This document shows, piece after piece, positions 34,113 through 43,448 of a stretch of DNA of 64,000 bases (its first letter is position 1; every line of letters starts with the position of its first letter). The DNA lies in NCBI GenBank assembly GCA_937911325.1, contig CALDSD010000045.1, positions 1 to 64,000 of the forward strand, in the 5' to 3' direction. The notes beneath the pieces are model-generated. The model was not told the DNA's origin and made no database searches. It worked only from the letters and a program-made list of their open reading frames with translations. The position numbers and the translations under genes were made by a program. This DNA is from an uncultured Neomegalonema sp. GTDB lineage: Bacteria; Pseudomonadota; Alphaproteobacteria; Rhodobacterales; Rhodobacteraceae.

Positions 34113-35840
34113 ATGTCGCAAGAATCAACAGAACTGAACGCGAGCGACCGAAGTCTCTTGGCGAGACGAGAGGCGTCTCAAGCTGAGACTAAAAAGGACC
34201 AGGAACTGAGAAAAAAGTCTGTTCTGGCGCAGCTGGAGGCGCATCGCGACGAGATTGCGCCAGTCCACATGCGCGCGCTGTTTGCGTCGGACCCGAGCCG
34301 GCCCGAACGCTATGCCGTGGCTCTGGACGATCTCACCTTCGACTTTTCACGTCAAAAACTGACGGACAAAACGCTCGGCCTTTTGCTGGATTTGGCGAAC
34401 GCCGCCAAGCTGCCGGACGCCATCGAGGCGATGTACACCGGCGACTGCGTCAACCGGACGGAGGGCCGCGCGGCGCTCCACCCGGCGCTTCGCGCGAAGG
34501 GGGGCTATTGGCCGACGCCGGAAGGCGAGTGCGCACGGCAGAAAGCGACGGCCGTCCGTGATCGCGTGCGCGCTTTCATTGGCCGCTTGCGAGCCGGCCT
34601 CGTCCTCGGCGCAACCGGGTCTCCAATCACCGACATCGTCTCGTTGGGGGTCGGCGGGTCCGACCTCGGGCCATTCATGGCCGCGCGCGCCTTCGACTAC
34701 TTTGAAGACGGGCCGTCCGTGCATTTCATCGCCAATGTCGACGGCATTGAACTGGCCGAGACGCTGCGCCGTCTGCATCCGAGCAAGACGCTGATCCTCG
34801 TCGCCTCCAAGAGCTTCTCGACGCTGGAGACCTTGGAAAACGCCAAGTCGGCGCGGGAATGGCTGACCGAGGGCCTTGGGGAGGTCGGCGCTCGCAAGCA
34901 TTTCCTGGCGGCGACCGTCAATGTCCCGGCCGCTTTGGACTTTGGCGTGCCGCGAGAGCAGATTTTCGAGTTCTGGGACTGGGTTGGCGGGCGCTTTTCC
35001 ATCTGGTCGTCGGTTGGTCTGACGATCCCGGCGCTGATCGGCTGGCGTCGATACGAGGAGTTCCTCGAAGGGGCCGCGGAAGTCGATCGTCATTTCCGCG
35101 AAGCGCCTTTGCGCGAGAACATACCCGCCCTGCTCGCCTTGATCGGGGTTTGGAACCGAAACCTGCTTGGGCATGAGGCGATCGCGATCTGCCCCTATGA
35201 TCATCGCTTGCGGCGTTTGCCCAGCTACCTCCAGCAACTGGAAATGGAGAGCAACGGCAAACGGACGACCCGCGACGGCGGACGCGTCGGACTGGACACG
35301 GCGCCCGTCCTCTTTGGCGAACCAGGCACCAACGCCCAGCACAGCTTCTTTCAGTTGTTGCATCAAGGCAGTCAGGTCGCGCCGGCGGACTTCTTCGTCG
35401 CCGCGAAGCCGACCGGAGGGTCGGACGCCCAGCACGCCCTTCTTGTCGCGAACTGCTTTGCACAGGCGGAAGCTCTGGCGATCGGCCTGACCGAGCCGGA
35501 AGCGCGCGAAACGCTCGCCTCCGAAGGCAAGGACGCGGCGACGATCGACCGGATCGCGCCGCATATGGCGTGCCCGGGCGACCGGCCGACAAACCTGTTT
35601 CTCTACCGACAGCTAGAGCCGCGCACCTTGGGCCGTCTGATTGCGATCTACGAACACAAAGTGTTCGCGCAGGGTGTGATCTGGAACGTCGAGAGTTTCG
35701 ATCAGTGGGGCGTCGAGCTTGGCAAGCGCAGAGCGAAGTCTCTGACTCCGCTCGTGCGCGGGGACGCGCCATCAGAGGATGCGCACCCGTCGGTTCGAAA
35801 CCTCGTCAAACGCCTGCACGCGCTGCGTAACCCGCAGTAG
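34113..35840 (+). CDS. pgi: Glucose-6-phosphate isomerase
   Basis: 575 residues from ATG at 34113, slightly longer than usual because of a charged N-terminal helix. PGI motifs: VGVGGSDLGPFMA, ASKSFSTLETLENA (phosphate binding), GVWNRNLLGHEAIAICPYDHRLRRLPSYLQQLEMESNGK, GEPGTNAQHSFFQLLHQG and IYEHKVFAQG (catalytic Lys). Interconverts glucose-6- and fructose-6-phosphate in the cytosol. Here PGTNAQHS replaces the common GTNGQHA. Divergent from the pfkB-like kinase over a ~140-base gap. Confidence 0.93.
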   Translation: MSQESTELNASDRSLLARREASQAETKKDQELRKKSVLAQLEAHRDEIAPVHMRALFASDPSRPERYAVALDDLTFDFSRQKLTDKTLGLLLDLANAAKLPDAIEAMYTGDCVNRTEGRAALHPALRAKGGYWPTPEGECARQKATAVRDRVRAFIGRLRAGLVLGATGSPITDIVSLGVGGSDLGPFMAARAFDYFEDGPSVHFIANVDGIELAETLRRLHPSKTLILVASKSFSTLETLENAKSAREWLTEGLGEVGARKHFLAATVNVPAALDFGVPREQIFEFWDWVGGRFSIWSSVGLTIPALIGWRRYEEFLEGAAEVDRHFREAPLRENIPALLALIGVWNRNLLGHEAIAICPYDHRLRRLPSYLQQLEMESNGKRTTRDGGRVGLDTAPVLFGEPGTNAQHSFFQLLHQGSQVAPADFFVAAKPTGGSDAQHALLVANCFAQAEALAIGLTEPEARETLASEGKDAATIDRIAPHMACPGDRPTNLFLYRQLEPRTLGRLIAIYEHKVFAQGVIWNVESFDQWGVELGKRRAKSLTPLVRGDAPSEDAHPSVRNLVKRLHALRNPQ

Positions 35841-35944
35841 CTCCGCTATCTAAAACATGGTGGCTGTCGCCGAGGGCCCAAGTTGGCGCTGGCGGCGCAG
35901 GCGTCTTCGCGTCAAGCTCTCTGCGATAATCAAGGGAGGACGCG

Positions 35945-36703
35945 ATGCGGCTTGAGGGTAAGACAGCGCTGATCACTGGCGGAGGCTCCGGCTTTGGCGA
36001 AGGCATCGCCCGACGTTTCGCAGAAGAAGGCGCCAACGTGATGCTCGCCGACGTCAATCTTCCAGCTGCAGAAAAGGTCGCGTCCGAGATCAGCGGGACG
36101 TTTCAGGGCGCGGCGAGAGCCGTTCAGGCGGATGTCGCCGTCTCCGACGACGTTGCTCGGATGATCGATGCAGCCGAGCGGGATCTTGGCCCGGTCGACA
36201 TTCTGGTGAACAACGCCGGCGTCACCCCTCGCAACCAACCGATGTTGGACGTCGAGGTAGAGGAGTGCGACCGTGTCGACGCGGTGAAAGTCAAGGCGAT
36301 TTATCTCGCCGCCCGCAAACTCGTTCCCCTGATGCGCGAGCGCGGCGGCGGCGCAATTCTCAACATCGCCTCCACAGCGGGCGTTCGCCCCCGTCCGGGC
36401 TTGGTTTGGTACAATGGGTCGAAAGGCGCAGCGATCACCTTGACCCGGGCGATGGCCGTCGAGTTGGCGCCGGATCGCATTCGGGTGAACGCGTTGAACC
36501 CCGTCGCTGGCGAGACGCCGCTTCTGCACATGTTCATGGGCGAGGACACGCCGGAAAAACGCGCGCAGTTTGTGTCGACCATTCCACTTGGGCGGTTCTC
36601 ACAACCCAAAGACATTGCGAACGCGGCGCTGTACCTGTGCTCGGACGAGGCCGACTTCATCACCGGAGTGACCTTGGAAGTCGACGGAGGGCGCTGTGTC
36701 TGA
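35945..36703 (+). CDS. SDR family oxidoreductase
   Basis: 252 residues; GGGAGGACGCG directly precedes the ATG. Classical SDR motifs: TGGGSGFGEGIA near 11, NNAGV near 90, catalytic Ser/Tyr/Lys in IASTAG and WYNGSKGA, and the C-terminal FITGVTLEVDGGRCV. NAD(P)-dependent oxidoreduction of an alcohol or ketone; the overall form resembles 3-ketoacyl-ACP reductase/glucose-1-dehydrogenase-type SDRs. The downstream methyltransferase gene starts 8 bases before its stop. Confidence 0.85.
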   Translation: MRLEGKTALITGGGSGFGEGIARRFAEEGANVMLADVNLPAAEKVASEISGTFQGAARAVQADVAVSDDVARMIDAAERDLGPVDILVNNAGVTPRNQPMLDVEVEECDRVDAVKVKAIYLAARKLVPLMRERGGGAILNIASTAGVRPRPGLVWYNGSKGAAITLTRAMAVELAPDRIRVNALNPVAGETPLLHMFMGEDTPEKRAQFVSTIPLGRFSQPKDIANAALYLCSDEADFITGVTLEVDGGRCV

Positions 36704-37373
36704 CCGGGTTTTTCTGACCTTCAAGGAAGCCGTCAGACACGGTCTGGGCGATATCGAGGGACTCGACGCGATCGATCTGGGCTCTGGCTCCGGCGGAAAG
36801 ACCCGCGCTCTGGCGTCGCTTGGCGCTGTCGCAACGGGGCTCGAACCACAGCAATCTGCGGTAGACCAGGCTCGCGAACGCGGTGGCGGCCCGGCATATG
36901 TCATGGGGTCCGCCGACGCCGCGCCGTTTGGCGACGCCGAATTCGATCTCGCCGTCTTCACGTACAGCTTGCATCACTGCCCTGATCCGGTCGCAGCCCT
37001 GCGCGAAGCCGTGAGGGTCGTGCGCCCAGGCGGACGTATCGCGGTTTTCGAACCGGAAGCCGATGATCCGATTTATCCGGTCGCCAAACTCATCGACGAC
37101 GAGAAAATGGTCTATGACCTCGCACAATCTGCGATCGCGCAGGTCTCCAACGAGGCGGGTCTCGATCGCGCGGATCCGGTGCGTTACGCCACCCGCTACC
37201 GTGTCAGCACGGCCGAAGCGCTGATCGAGGGCATGGTTTCGGTCAACCCGAACCGGAAACGCCCTGACGCGCTCACCTTCAAAACTCTCTTCGATGCGGC
37301 GCTGGAACGCGATGAAGACGGCGTGTTTATTCCGTGTTGGGAACGGCTGGACGTGCTTCGGAAGGCCGCGTAG
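36696..37373 (+). CDS. Class I SAM-dependent methyltransferase
   Basis: 225 residues starting at GTG 36696, with GGAGGG five bases upstream. Motif I AIDLGSGSGGKTRALASLG near residue 21, motif II-like LEPQQSAVDQARERGG, then DAAPFGDAEFDLAVFTYSLHHC and LREAVRVVRPGGRIAVFEPE, the ubiquinone/menaquinone-methyltransferase-like Methyltransf_11 pattern. Translationally coupled to the SDR gene by an 8-base overlap, so both probably act in one pathway; the substrate is unknown. Confidence 0.8.
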   Translation: MSDRVFLTFKEAVRHGLGDIEGLDAIDLGSGSGGKTRALASLGAVATGLEPQQSAVDQARERGGGPAYVMGSADAAPFGDAEFDLAVFTYSLHHCPDPVAALREAVRVVRPGGRIAVFEPEADDPIYPVAKLIDDEKMVYDLAQSAIAQVSNEAGLDRADPVRYATRYRVSTAEALIEGMVSVNPNRKRPDALTFKTLFDAALERDEDGVFIPCWERLDVLRKAA

Positions 37374-37464
37374 CCAGAGCCGAGCGCCTTGAACGCGTCG
37401 GTGAGATGGGGCTTGCCACGATCGCGGCTTCGGCCCATCTCTGCGCGATGATCAAGGACGCCTC

Positions 37465-38358
37465 ATGACCCAGGATCCGACGGACCCCTCCACCGGACCA
37501 GACGACCCAAACCGTCCGGCGCCGACGACGCGCCCCCCGCGCGCCGGCCAACGGCTGAGCGGAGCTGCGCCGCGTCCGACGGAACCGCCGCCGCCGCCGC
37601 CGCCGCCCGAGGCGCTGTCCCAGCGGCACTACGGCGAAAGCGACGACCCGACGGCGCCGCCCAGCCGGATGAGCTTCAAAGGCGCCCGCGCGACGGCAGC
37701 CTTGATCATCCTGCTGAGCCTGATCGAGATCTCCATCTACCTCTTTGGGCGGGTGCTTGGTCTTGCGGAGGGCTTTGCCGGGCCGAACGCCTTGCGTGAA
37801 GCGATCCTACAGGTATTCGCGTTCGTGCCGGGCCAGCTGTTCGCCGTTGCGCAAGGCGTTGTCGGACCAGTCGCGCTGCTTCCCCTTCTGTCGCATGCTT
37901 TTCTTCATGGTGGGCTTGTCCACCTCGCCTTCAATATGGCCGCGATGGCGGCGTTGGGTCCTCCGGTCGAACGCCGCATGAGTACGGGCGCCTACCTGCT
38001 GCTCTTTGTTCTTTGTGGGATCGCGGGGGCGTTGGGACATACCCTTTGGCAGTACGGCGCCTTCTTGGCCGGCGCGCCGGGCGGCGAGCGGGTGTTGTTC
38101 ACCGGCTTGGTCGGAGCCTCCGGAGCGATCTGCGGGCTGCTCGGGTTTGATCTGCGGCGTCGATACGAAGCTTTGCGGCTGCTGCCGGAACACGCCGGAC
38201 GGATCGCGCCCGGCCGCTGGCTGTGGAACGCCTCCGCAGGTTTTGTGCTGGTCAACGTCGGATTGAGCCTCATCGACTCGGTGATCTCGGGCGCGGCGCA
38301 CCTTGGCGGCTTCGCCGCCGGGCTTCTGCTGGCCCCGCTCCTGATGCGCAAACGCTAA
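37465..38358 (+). CDS. Rhomboid family intramembrane serine protease
   Basis: 297 residues. A ~70-residue proline-rich cytoplasmic tail (including a run of Pro near 43-50) precedes six or so membrane helices. Rhomboid motifs are intact: FLHGGLVHLAFNMAAM, GLVGASGAICGLLGFDL (catalytic Ser of GxSG) and ISGAAHLGGFAAGLL (catalytic His). It cleaves membrane-embedded substrates, none predictable. A second rhomboid lies at 50574-51323. Confidence 0.87.
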   Translation: MTQDPTDPSTGPDDPNRPAPTTRPPRAGQRLSGAAPRPTEPPPPPPPPEALSQRHYGESDDPTAPPSRMSFKGARATAALIILLSLIEISIYLFGRVLGLAEGFAGPNALREAILQVFAFVPGQLFAVAQGVVGPVALLPLLSHAFLHGGLVHLAFNMAAMAALGPPVERRMSTGAYLLLFVLCGIAGALGHTLWQYGAFLAGAPGGERVLFTGLVGASGAICGLLGFDLRRRYEALRLLPEHAGRIAPGRWLWNASAGFVLVNVGLSLIDSVISGAAHLGGFAAGLLLAPLLMRKR

Positions 38359-38478
38359 GACACACGTCAGAGCAGAACGGCCGGTCTAAAACTTGCCTCT
38401 CAGATGTGGGGATTGCGGATTGGGTAACTTATTGTTCTGTTTTGGGACAAATAAGGGCGCGGATTGGGAAGATCGGGC

Positions 38479-39036
38479 ATGGGGTTCTTTCGAAACGAGA
38501 CAGAAGACTCGTCACCAGAGGTTGATTTCCGCTCTGAAGAGCGTCGCAAACTGACAGGTCGAAGCCAGCACTATACGGCGCTGATGAATGGCGCGTCGCT
38601 GCCGCTGCGGGACATTTCAGAGCGGGGATTTTCGGTCAGCGGCGACGAAGCCACCGCGCCGACCCGCGGCGTCGTGCAAATCGTTTTGGGCGGCCGCGTG
38701 ATCAAGTCAGGCTTCGCGATGCGAGCCTGGGGCGAAGGGCGGGCGATCGGCTACAGTTTCTTGCACGATCTCCCAGTGGCGGTATGCGCCGGTTCACAAG
38801 ACGAAGCCGATATCCGCGCCCGCGGCATTCGGCGCCGTCTGTCCCGAGAAATCGAGAAAACCCGGTACGAGCAGAAGCCCTCCGCGCCGGCGAACGACGG
38901 CGGCAAACCACGCAAGAGCTTTGGCCGGGTCCGATCGGACGCCAAAGCGGCGGGCGCGCCGAAGGCTGCGGACCGACGTCCAACCTCGATCATGGGCCTG
39001 CGAGAGCGGCTCGGTTTCAACGTCAAAGACAAGTAA
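38479..39036 (+). CDS. PilZ-domain-like protein
   Basis: 185 residues from ATG at 38479. The first ~110 residues fit a PilZ fold: FRSEERRKLTGRS (paired Arg as in the c-di-GMP RxxxR motif), SLPLRDISERGFSVSGD (DxSxxG-type second motif), followed by beta strands. The C-terminal ~70 residues are basic and low complexity (KPRKSFGRVRSDAKAAGAPK). It may bind cyclic-di-GMP. Arg spacing is close to, not exactly, the canonical form. Monocistronic by position. Confidence 0.65.
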   Translation: MGFFRNETEDSSPEVDFRSEERRKLTGRSQHYTALMNGASLPLRDISERGFSVSGDEATAPTRGVVQIVLGGRVIKSGFAMRAWGEGRAIGYSFLHDLPVAVCAGSQDEADIRARGIRRRLSREIEKTRYEQKPSAPANDGGKPRKSFGRVRSDAKAAGAPKAADRRPTSIMGLRERLGFNVKDK

Positions 39037-39101
39037 CCGACGCAAAGCCCTTTCGCGGGCGCGGCCGAGCGCGCTATCAGGTCTCGATCAAGGAGATCTG
39101 A

Positions 39102-40004
39102 ATGACCGACGCTGATCCGCTTTTCCCGGGTTTCACCACCGATACCTTTCATACTGACGGCGCCGAGATCTTCTACCGAACCGGCGGCGCTGGCCCGCCT
39201 TTGCTGCTCTTGCACGGTTTTCCCCAAACCGGCGCCATGTGGGCGCGCTCGGCGCAACTTCTCGCTCAGAACTTTCGGGTCGTCGTGCCTGACCTTCGCG
39301 GATACGGGCGCTCGTCCGGCCCGGTCGGAGAGGCGTTCTACACCAAGAGAGTGATGGGCCGCGACTTCGGAGCTCTGATGACGTCGTTGGGCTTTGAGAC
39401 CTTCAACATCGCGGGTCATGATCGCGGCGGACGCGTCGCTTATCGGCTGGCGCTGGATGCGCCGGAGCGGATCGAGAAGATCGCCGTTCTCGATATCCTG
39501 CCGACGATCGAGTACTGGCGCAGCTTCGCGTCGCGCTCTTTCGCCGTCGGAATTTATCATTGGGGTTTCCTGGCCCAGCCCTACCCGTTGCCCGAACGGC
39601 TGATCAGCGGCGCGCCGGAATTCTACATCGATCAGAAACTCAAAGACTGGTCAGGCGGCGACGACCTGTCGCCGTATGACCCGGCGGCGCTTGAGGAATA
39701 TCGCGCCGCGGCGCGCGATCCCGCAACGCTGCGCGCGATGTGCGACGATTACCGCGCCGGCGCAGGCGTCGACGCCGAACATGATGAAGCCGACGAAGCC
39801 GCGGGACGAAAGATCACCGCCCCGTTGCAAGTGCTCTGGGGGGCGAAAGGGATCGCCCAGAAATCGCAAGGCCCGCTGGCCGTGTGGCGGCGCTGGGCGG
39901 AGACCGTCAGCGATCTGCCCATGAATTCTGGGCATTTCATCCCCGAGGAACAGCCAGAAGAAACTGCGAAAGCGCTCGCCTCGTTCTTCACCAAGACCGT
40001 GTGA
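39102..40004 (+). CDS. Alpha/beta hydrolase, probable fluoroacetate dehalogenase-type haloacetate dehalogenase
   Basis: 300 residues. Residues matching characterised fluoroacetate dehalogenase align with constant offset: nucleophile Asp107 with Arg108 and Arg111 in GHDRGGRVAYR, Asp131 in AVLDILPT, halide-pocket His153-Trp154 in YHWGFLAQP, Tyr217 in CDDYRAGAG, and base His278 in NSGHFIPEE. Such enzymes hydrolyse haloacetates, including the C-F bond, to glycolate via an ester intermediate; cytosolic. Epoxide-hydrolase-like relatives share part of this pattern, but the HW and second Tyr argue for a dehalogenase. No transporter or regulator is adjacent. Confidence 0.82.
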   Translation: MTDADPLFPGFTTDTFHTDGAEIFYRTGGAGPPLLLLHGFPQTGAMWARSAQLLAQNFRVVVPDLRGYGRSSGPVGEAFYTKRVMGRDFGALMTSLGFETFNIAGHDRGGRVAYRLALDAPERIEKIAVLDILPTIEYWRSFASRSFAVGIYHWGFLAQPYPLPERLISGAPEFYIDQKLKDWSGGDDLSPYDPAALEEYRAAARDPATLRAMCDDYRAGAGVDAEHDEADEAAGRKITAPLQVLWGAKGIAQKSQGPLAVWRRWAETVSDLPMNSGHFIPEEQPEETAKALASFFTKTV

Positions 40005-40112
40005 ACCGAGTTTCATAGGTGGTTTCCGACACTTCCGTCGGAAATGGAACATCGCCGCGCATTTGCGACGCCGATCCTGAACGGACAACCGAGACCATCC
40101 GGGGAGGCTCGA

Positions 40113-41117
40113 ATGCCGACAGGTCTTTCACACGCGCAACGCGAGTCGTTCGACGCGAACGGGTTTCTGATCGTCGAGGATGTGATCGCATCGGAGCCGC
40201 TCGACGCCTTGTGGGCGGAATACGAAGACCGCCTGGACGAAGCGGCGCGAGCCCTTCACGCGCGAGGGCGGATCCAGGATCTGCATGCGGCCGATGCCTT
40301 TGGCGAACGATACACCAAGCTGATCGCGCAGGCGCCGGAGGTCTTCGAGTATCTCGATATCTCCTACGCGCTGAACGAGACGCTGTCCGAGACTGCAGTC
40401 ATGCACGCCGGGCCTGCGGTCTTCAGCGTCCTGACCGATCCCGGTCTCTTGGACGTCGTCGACTCTGTGATCGGTCCAGAGATCTACTCGAATCCGGTGC
40501 AGCACGCCCGCATCAAGCCGCCTCAAGACGCGCTCACCGGCGAGATCGCCGAGCTGAGCTATGTCGGCCGCACGACGTGGCATCAGGACATGGGCGCGCT
40601 GACGGATGACGCGGAAGGTTCCAACATCGTCACCGTCTGGGTCGCTGTAACCGATGCGATGGAGGAAAACGGCTGCCTTGTCGCGATCCCGGGCAGTCAC
40701 CGCGTCGATGGCGGCCGCCTGCGCACCCATTGCCCCGGGGGCGCGATCAACGCCGAGAACTTCATTCCCGGTCGGGGCCTGTCGCCCGGCGAGAGGACGC
40801 CGCTGCCGGTGCGCCGGGGCGGGATCGTGCTGTTGAACCGATACACGGAACACGCGGCCCTGCCGAACCGCAGCGGCTCGCTCAGGTTCAGCCTCGACCT
40901 GCGCTACAATCCAATCGGCCAGGCGACCGGGCGCCCGGCGTTTCCCGGCTTCGTCGCCCGCAGCCGCTCAAGACCGGAAACGGCGCTCCGCGATCCGGCG
41001 AGGTGGCGGCAACTGTGGCTTGATGCGGCTGAGGCGATCCAAACCGGAGCTTATCAAGGTCCGATCTACGAAGCGGAACGCTGGAAAAAACATAGCGGAT
41101 CGCCGCTTTGCGCCTAG
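40113..41117 (+). CDS. Phytanoyl-CoA dioxygenase (PhyH) family protein
   Basis: 334 residues from ATG at 40113, with GGGGAGG five bases upstream. Fe(II)/2-oxoglutarate-dioxygenase facial triad candidates: His and Asp in TTWHQDMGAL, and the distal His in NRYTEHAALPN, followed by the 2OG-binding Arg in SGSLRFSLDLRY. Flanking phrases (SFDANGFLIVEDVI, LVAIPGSHR) are typical of PhyH proteins. It hydroxylates a small molecule; substrate unknown. Confidence 0.8.
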   Translation: MPTGLSHAQRESFDANGFLIVEDVIASEPLDALWAEYEDRLDEAARALHARGRIQDLHAADAFGERYTKLIAQAPEVFEYLDISYALNETLSETAVMHAGPAVFSVLTDPGLLDVVDSVIGPEIYSNPVQHARIKPPQDALTGEIAELSYVGRTTWHQDMGALTDDAEGSNIVTVWVAVTDAMEENGCLVAIPGSHRVDGGRLRTHCPGGAINAENFIPGRGLSPGERTPLPVRRGGIVLLNRYTEHAALPNRSGSLRFSLDLRYNPIGQATGRPAFPGFVARSRSRPETALRDPARWRQLWLDAAEAIQTGAYQGPIYEAERWKKHSGSPLCA

Positions 41118-41159
41118 ATATCCGTCTCGGGGCTCCCCAAGAGACGATGCGGATCCGGC

Positions 41160-41915
41160 GTGCCGAAACGACTGTTCAGAAAACCGCGAATTCTCGTGCT
41201 GGGCGGCAGTTTCGAGGCGCATGTGTTGATCGAAACGTTGACGCGCGAGGGGTTTCAGGTCGTCGCGTCGATCGGGCCTGAGCGCGAGTGCTATGACGCG
41301 CCGATCGCCGACGAGGCGCGTGGCGGCTTCGCCGGCGCCGAGGGGCTGATGACCGCATTGAAATGGCGTCGGTTTGACGCCGTGATCGACGCCTGTCCGC
41401 CTTTTGACGGCGAGACGGCCAACGCGGCGCATGTCGCCTGCGCGGCGCTCGGCGCGCCGCTTCTGCGCCTGCGCCGTCCAGCTTGGTCGCTTGACGCGTG
41501 GCCAAACATCCGGCGCGTCGACGACGCGGGACACGCCGCGAAAGAGGCGCAGATCTTCAGTCGGGTCTTCCTCAACGTCGGCCGTCGCGACATCATCGCT
41601 TTTCAACAACGCCGCGACACCTGGTTCCTGGCGAGGCTGCACACGCCTGTGAGAGGGCGCTTCCCCCTGCCGCGCGGCGACTTCGCCGTCGGCAAACCAC
41701 CCTTCACCTGCGCGCACGAAGTGACGCTTCTCCGCGACTATCGCATTCGTCAGCTCATCCTGCGCGATGAAGGCGGAGAGATCGGCCGCAGCACCCTCGA
41801 CGCCGCCGCCGAGTTGGATTTGCCGGTTATCCTGATCAATCGTCCCGGCGTTCCGAACGGCCCGATTGCGACGACCCCTCAAGAGGCCGCCGACTGGGTG
41901 CGGCGACGGGTCTGA
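41160..41915 (+). CDS. CobK/CbiJ-like (precorrin-6A reductase family) protein, orphan
   Basis: 251 residues from GTG at 41160. Family landmarks: RILVLGGSFEAHVLIETL at the N-terminus, RRFDAVIDACPPFDGETANAAHVACAALGAPLLRLRRPAWS, and a C-terminal ELDLPVILINRPGVP. The motif usually read as KNSGG followed by an AK pair appears as RDEGG...RST, so conserved lysines are missing. There are no other cobalamin genes here. Either a divergent reductase or a paralogue with another job. Confidence 0.65.
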   Translation: MPKRLFRKPRILVLGGSFEAHVLIETLTREGFQVVASIGPERECYDAPIADEARGGFAGAEGLMTALKWRRFDAVIDACPPFDGETANAAHVACAALGAPLLRLRRPAWSLDAWPNIRRVDDAGHAAKEAQIFSRVFLNVGRRDIIAFQQRRDTWFLARLHTPVRGRFPLPRGDFAVGKPPFTCAHEVTLLRDYRIRQLILRDEGGEIGRSTLDAAAELDLPVILINRPGVPNGPIATTPQEAADWVRRRV

Positions 41916-41997
41916 GATCCCCGCGACAGACTGGATCTTCCGTCTGCGCCCGAGCCGGCGTAAGCCTGAGAGACGAACAGCAATACGCGAGTCCGAC

Positions 41998-43419
41998 ATG
42001 ACCTTCGCCGACACCGCCGCCGCGCCGCTTTCAAACCTGCCGCCGCTCGAAGACATCCAGGCGCAAGACGCCGCGCATCACTGGCATCCGTTCACGGACA
42101 CGGCGGATCTGAACGCCCGAGGCACGCGGGTGATCAAATCGGCGGAGGGGTGTTGGCTCACCGAAGCGCAAGGGCGCAAACTGCTAGACGGCATGGCGGG
42201 GCTCTGGTGCGTCAATGTCGGATATGGGCGCGACGAGATCGTCGAAGCCGTCGCCAGGCAAATGCGCGAGCTGCCCTACTACAATACCTTCTTCCAGTGC
42301 ACCCATCCGCCGGCGACCGAGCTCGCCGGGATGCTGGCGGAGGTTTATCCGCCTCATATGAAGCGCAGCTTCTTCACGGTCGGCGGTTCGGACGCGAACG
42401 ACACCGCATATCGCTTGGCTCAGGTTTATTGGCAAAGCATGGGCAAGCCGACCAAGACCGCCTTCATCGCCCGGAAAAACGCGTATCACGGCTCGACGGT
42501 GTTGGGCGCGAGCCTTGGCGGGATGGCCGCGATGCACGGCCAGGGCGGCTCGGCGGTGCGGGAGGTCCACCACATCGATCAACCCTATTGGTTCGGCGAA
42601 GGCCGCCCACACGGTTTGACGCCTGAAGAGTTTGGTCTGCAACGCGCCCGCGCTCTGGAAGCGAAGATCGATGAATTGGGCGAAGACAATGTCGCAGCGT
42701 TTATCGCCGAGCCGATCCAGGGCGCCGGCGGCGTGGTGATCCCGCCTGAAACCTACTGGCCGGAAATCAAGCGCATCTGCGCCGAGCGCGAAATCTTGCT
42801 GATCGCCGATGAGGTGATCTCGGGCTTTGGCCGGTTTGGAACCTGGTTCGGCTGCCAGTCATTCGACTTCGAGCCGGATATGATGTCGATGGCGAAGGGC
42901 TTGACCTCCGGCTATCAGCCGATGGGCGCTGTCGCGATCTCGGAGAAGGTCGCAGAACCTGTCATGGCCGAAGCCGGCGAAGTCTTCCACGGATACACCT
43001 ATTCCGGACACCCGGCCGCCTGCGCCGCGGCGATCGCCAATCTGCGGATCATTCGCGAGGAGGGACTGGTCGAGCGCGTCCGCGACGACATCGGCCCCTA
43101 TCTGGGTCAACGATGGGCGTCGCTCGAGGATCATCCGTTGATTGGGCAAACCCGCTCTCGCGGACTGATCGGCGCGGCGGAGCTGGTGAAACGCAAGGAG
43201 CCCGACATCGAGCTTTTCCCAAATCGGGGAACGATCGGCGCGCGTTGTCGCGACATCTGCGTTCAGAATGGTTTGGTGATGCGCGCGGTCGGCGACTCGA
43301 TGATCATCTCGCCGCCGTTGATCATCACCCGCGACGAGGTGGACCGTCTGGTCGATCTGGCGCGGAAAAGCTTTGACGAGCTGGCCGACGCGCTGTCTCG
43401 CGAAGGCGCGCTGGCCTAG
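41998..43419 (+). CDS. Class III aminotransferase (putrescine/omega-amino acid:pyruvate type)
   Basis: 473 residues from ATG at 41998. Signature features: HHWHPFTDTADLNARGTRVI near the N-terminus (typical of SpuC-like and omega-transaminases), PLP site LLIADEVISGFGRFGTWFGCQ and SMAKGLTSGYQPMGAV with the Schiff-base Lys, and YTYSGHPAACAAAIANL. Likely transaminates putrescine or a similar omega-amine to pyruvate. With the PuuB-like oxidase at 45538 and the speB-puuA pair it suggests polyamine catabolism; beta-alanine or other amines remain possible. Confidence 0.85.
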   Translation: MTFADTAAAPLSNLPPLEDIQAQDAAHHWHPFTDTADLNARGTRVIKSAEGCWLTEAQGRKLLDGMAGLWCVNVGYGRDEIVEAVARQMRELPYYNTFFQCTHPPATELAGMLAEVYPPHMKRSFFTVGGSDANDTAYRLAQVYWQSMGKPTKTAFIARKNAYHGSTVLGASLGGMAAMHGQGGSAVREVHHIDQPYWFGEGRPHGLTPEEFGLQRARALEAKIDELGEDNVAAFIAEPIQGAGGVVIPPETYWPEIKRICAEREILLIADEVISGFGRFGTWFGCQSFDFEPDMMSMAKGLTSGYQPMGAVAISEKVAEPVMAEAGEVFHGYTYSGHPAACAAAIANLRIIREEGLVERVRDDIGPYLGQRWASLEDHPLIGQTRSRGLIGAAELVKRKEPDIELFPNRGTIGARCRDICVQNGLVMRAVGDSMIISPPLIITRDEVDRLVDLARKSFDELADALSREGALA

Positions 43420-43448
43420 CGGGAGACTAAGGCGGGGGGACGCTGTTC

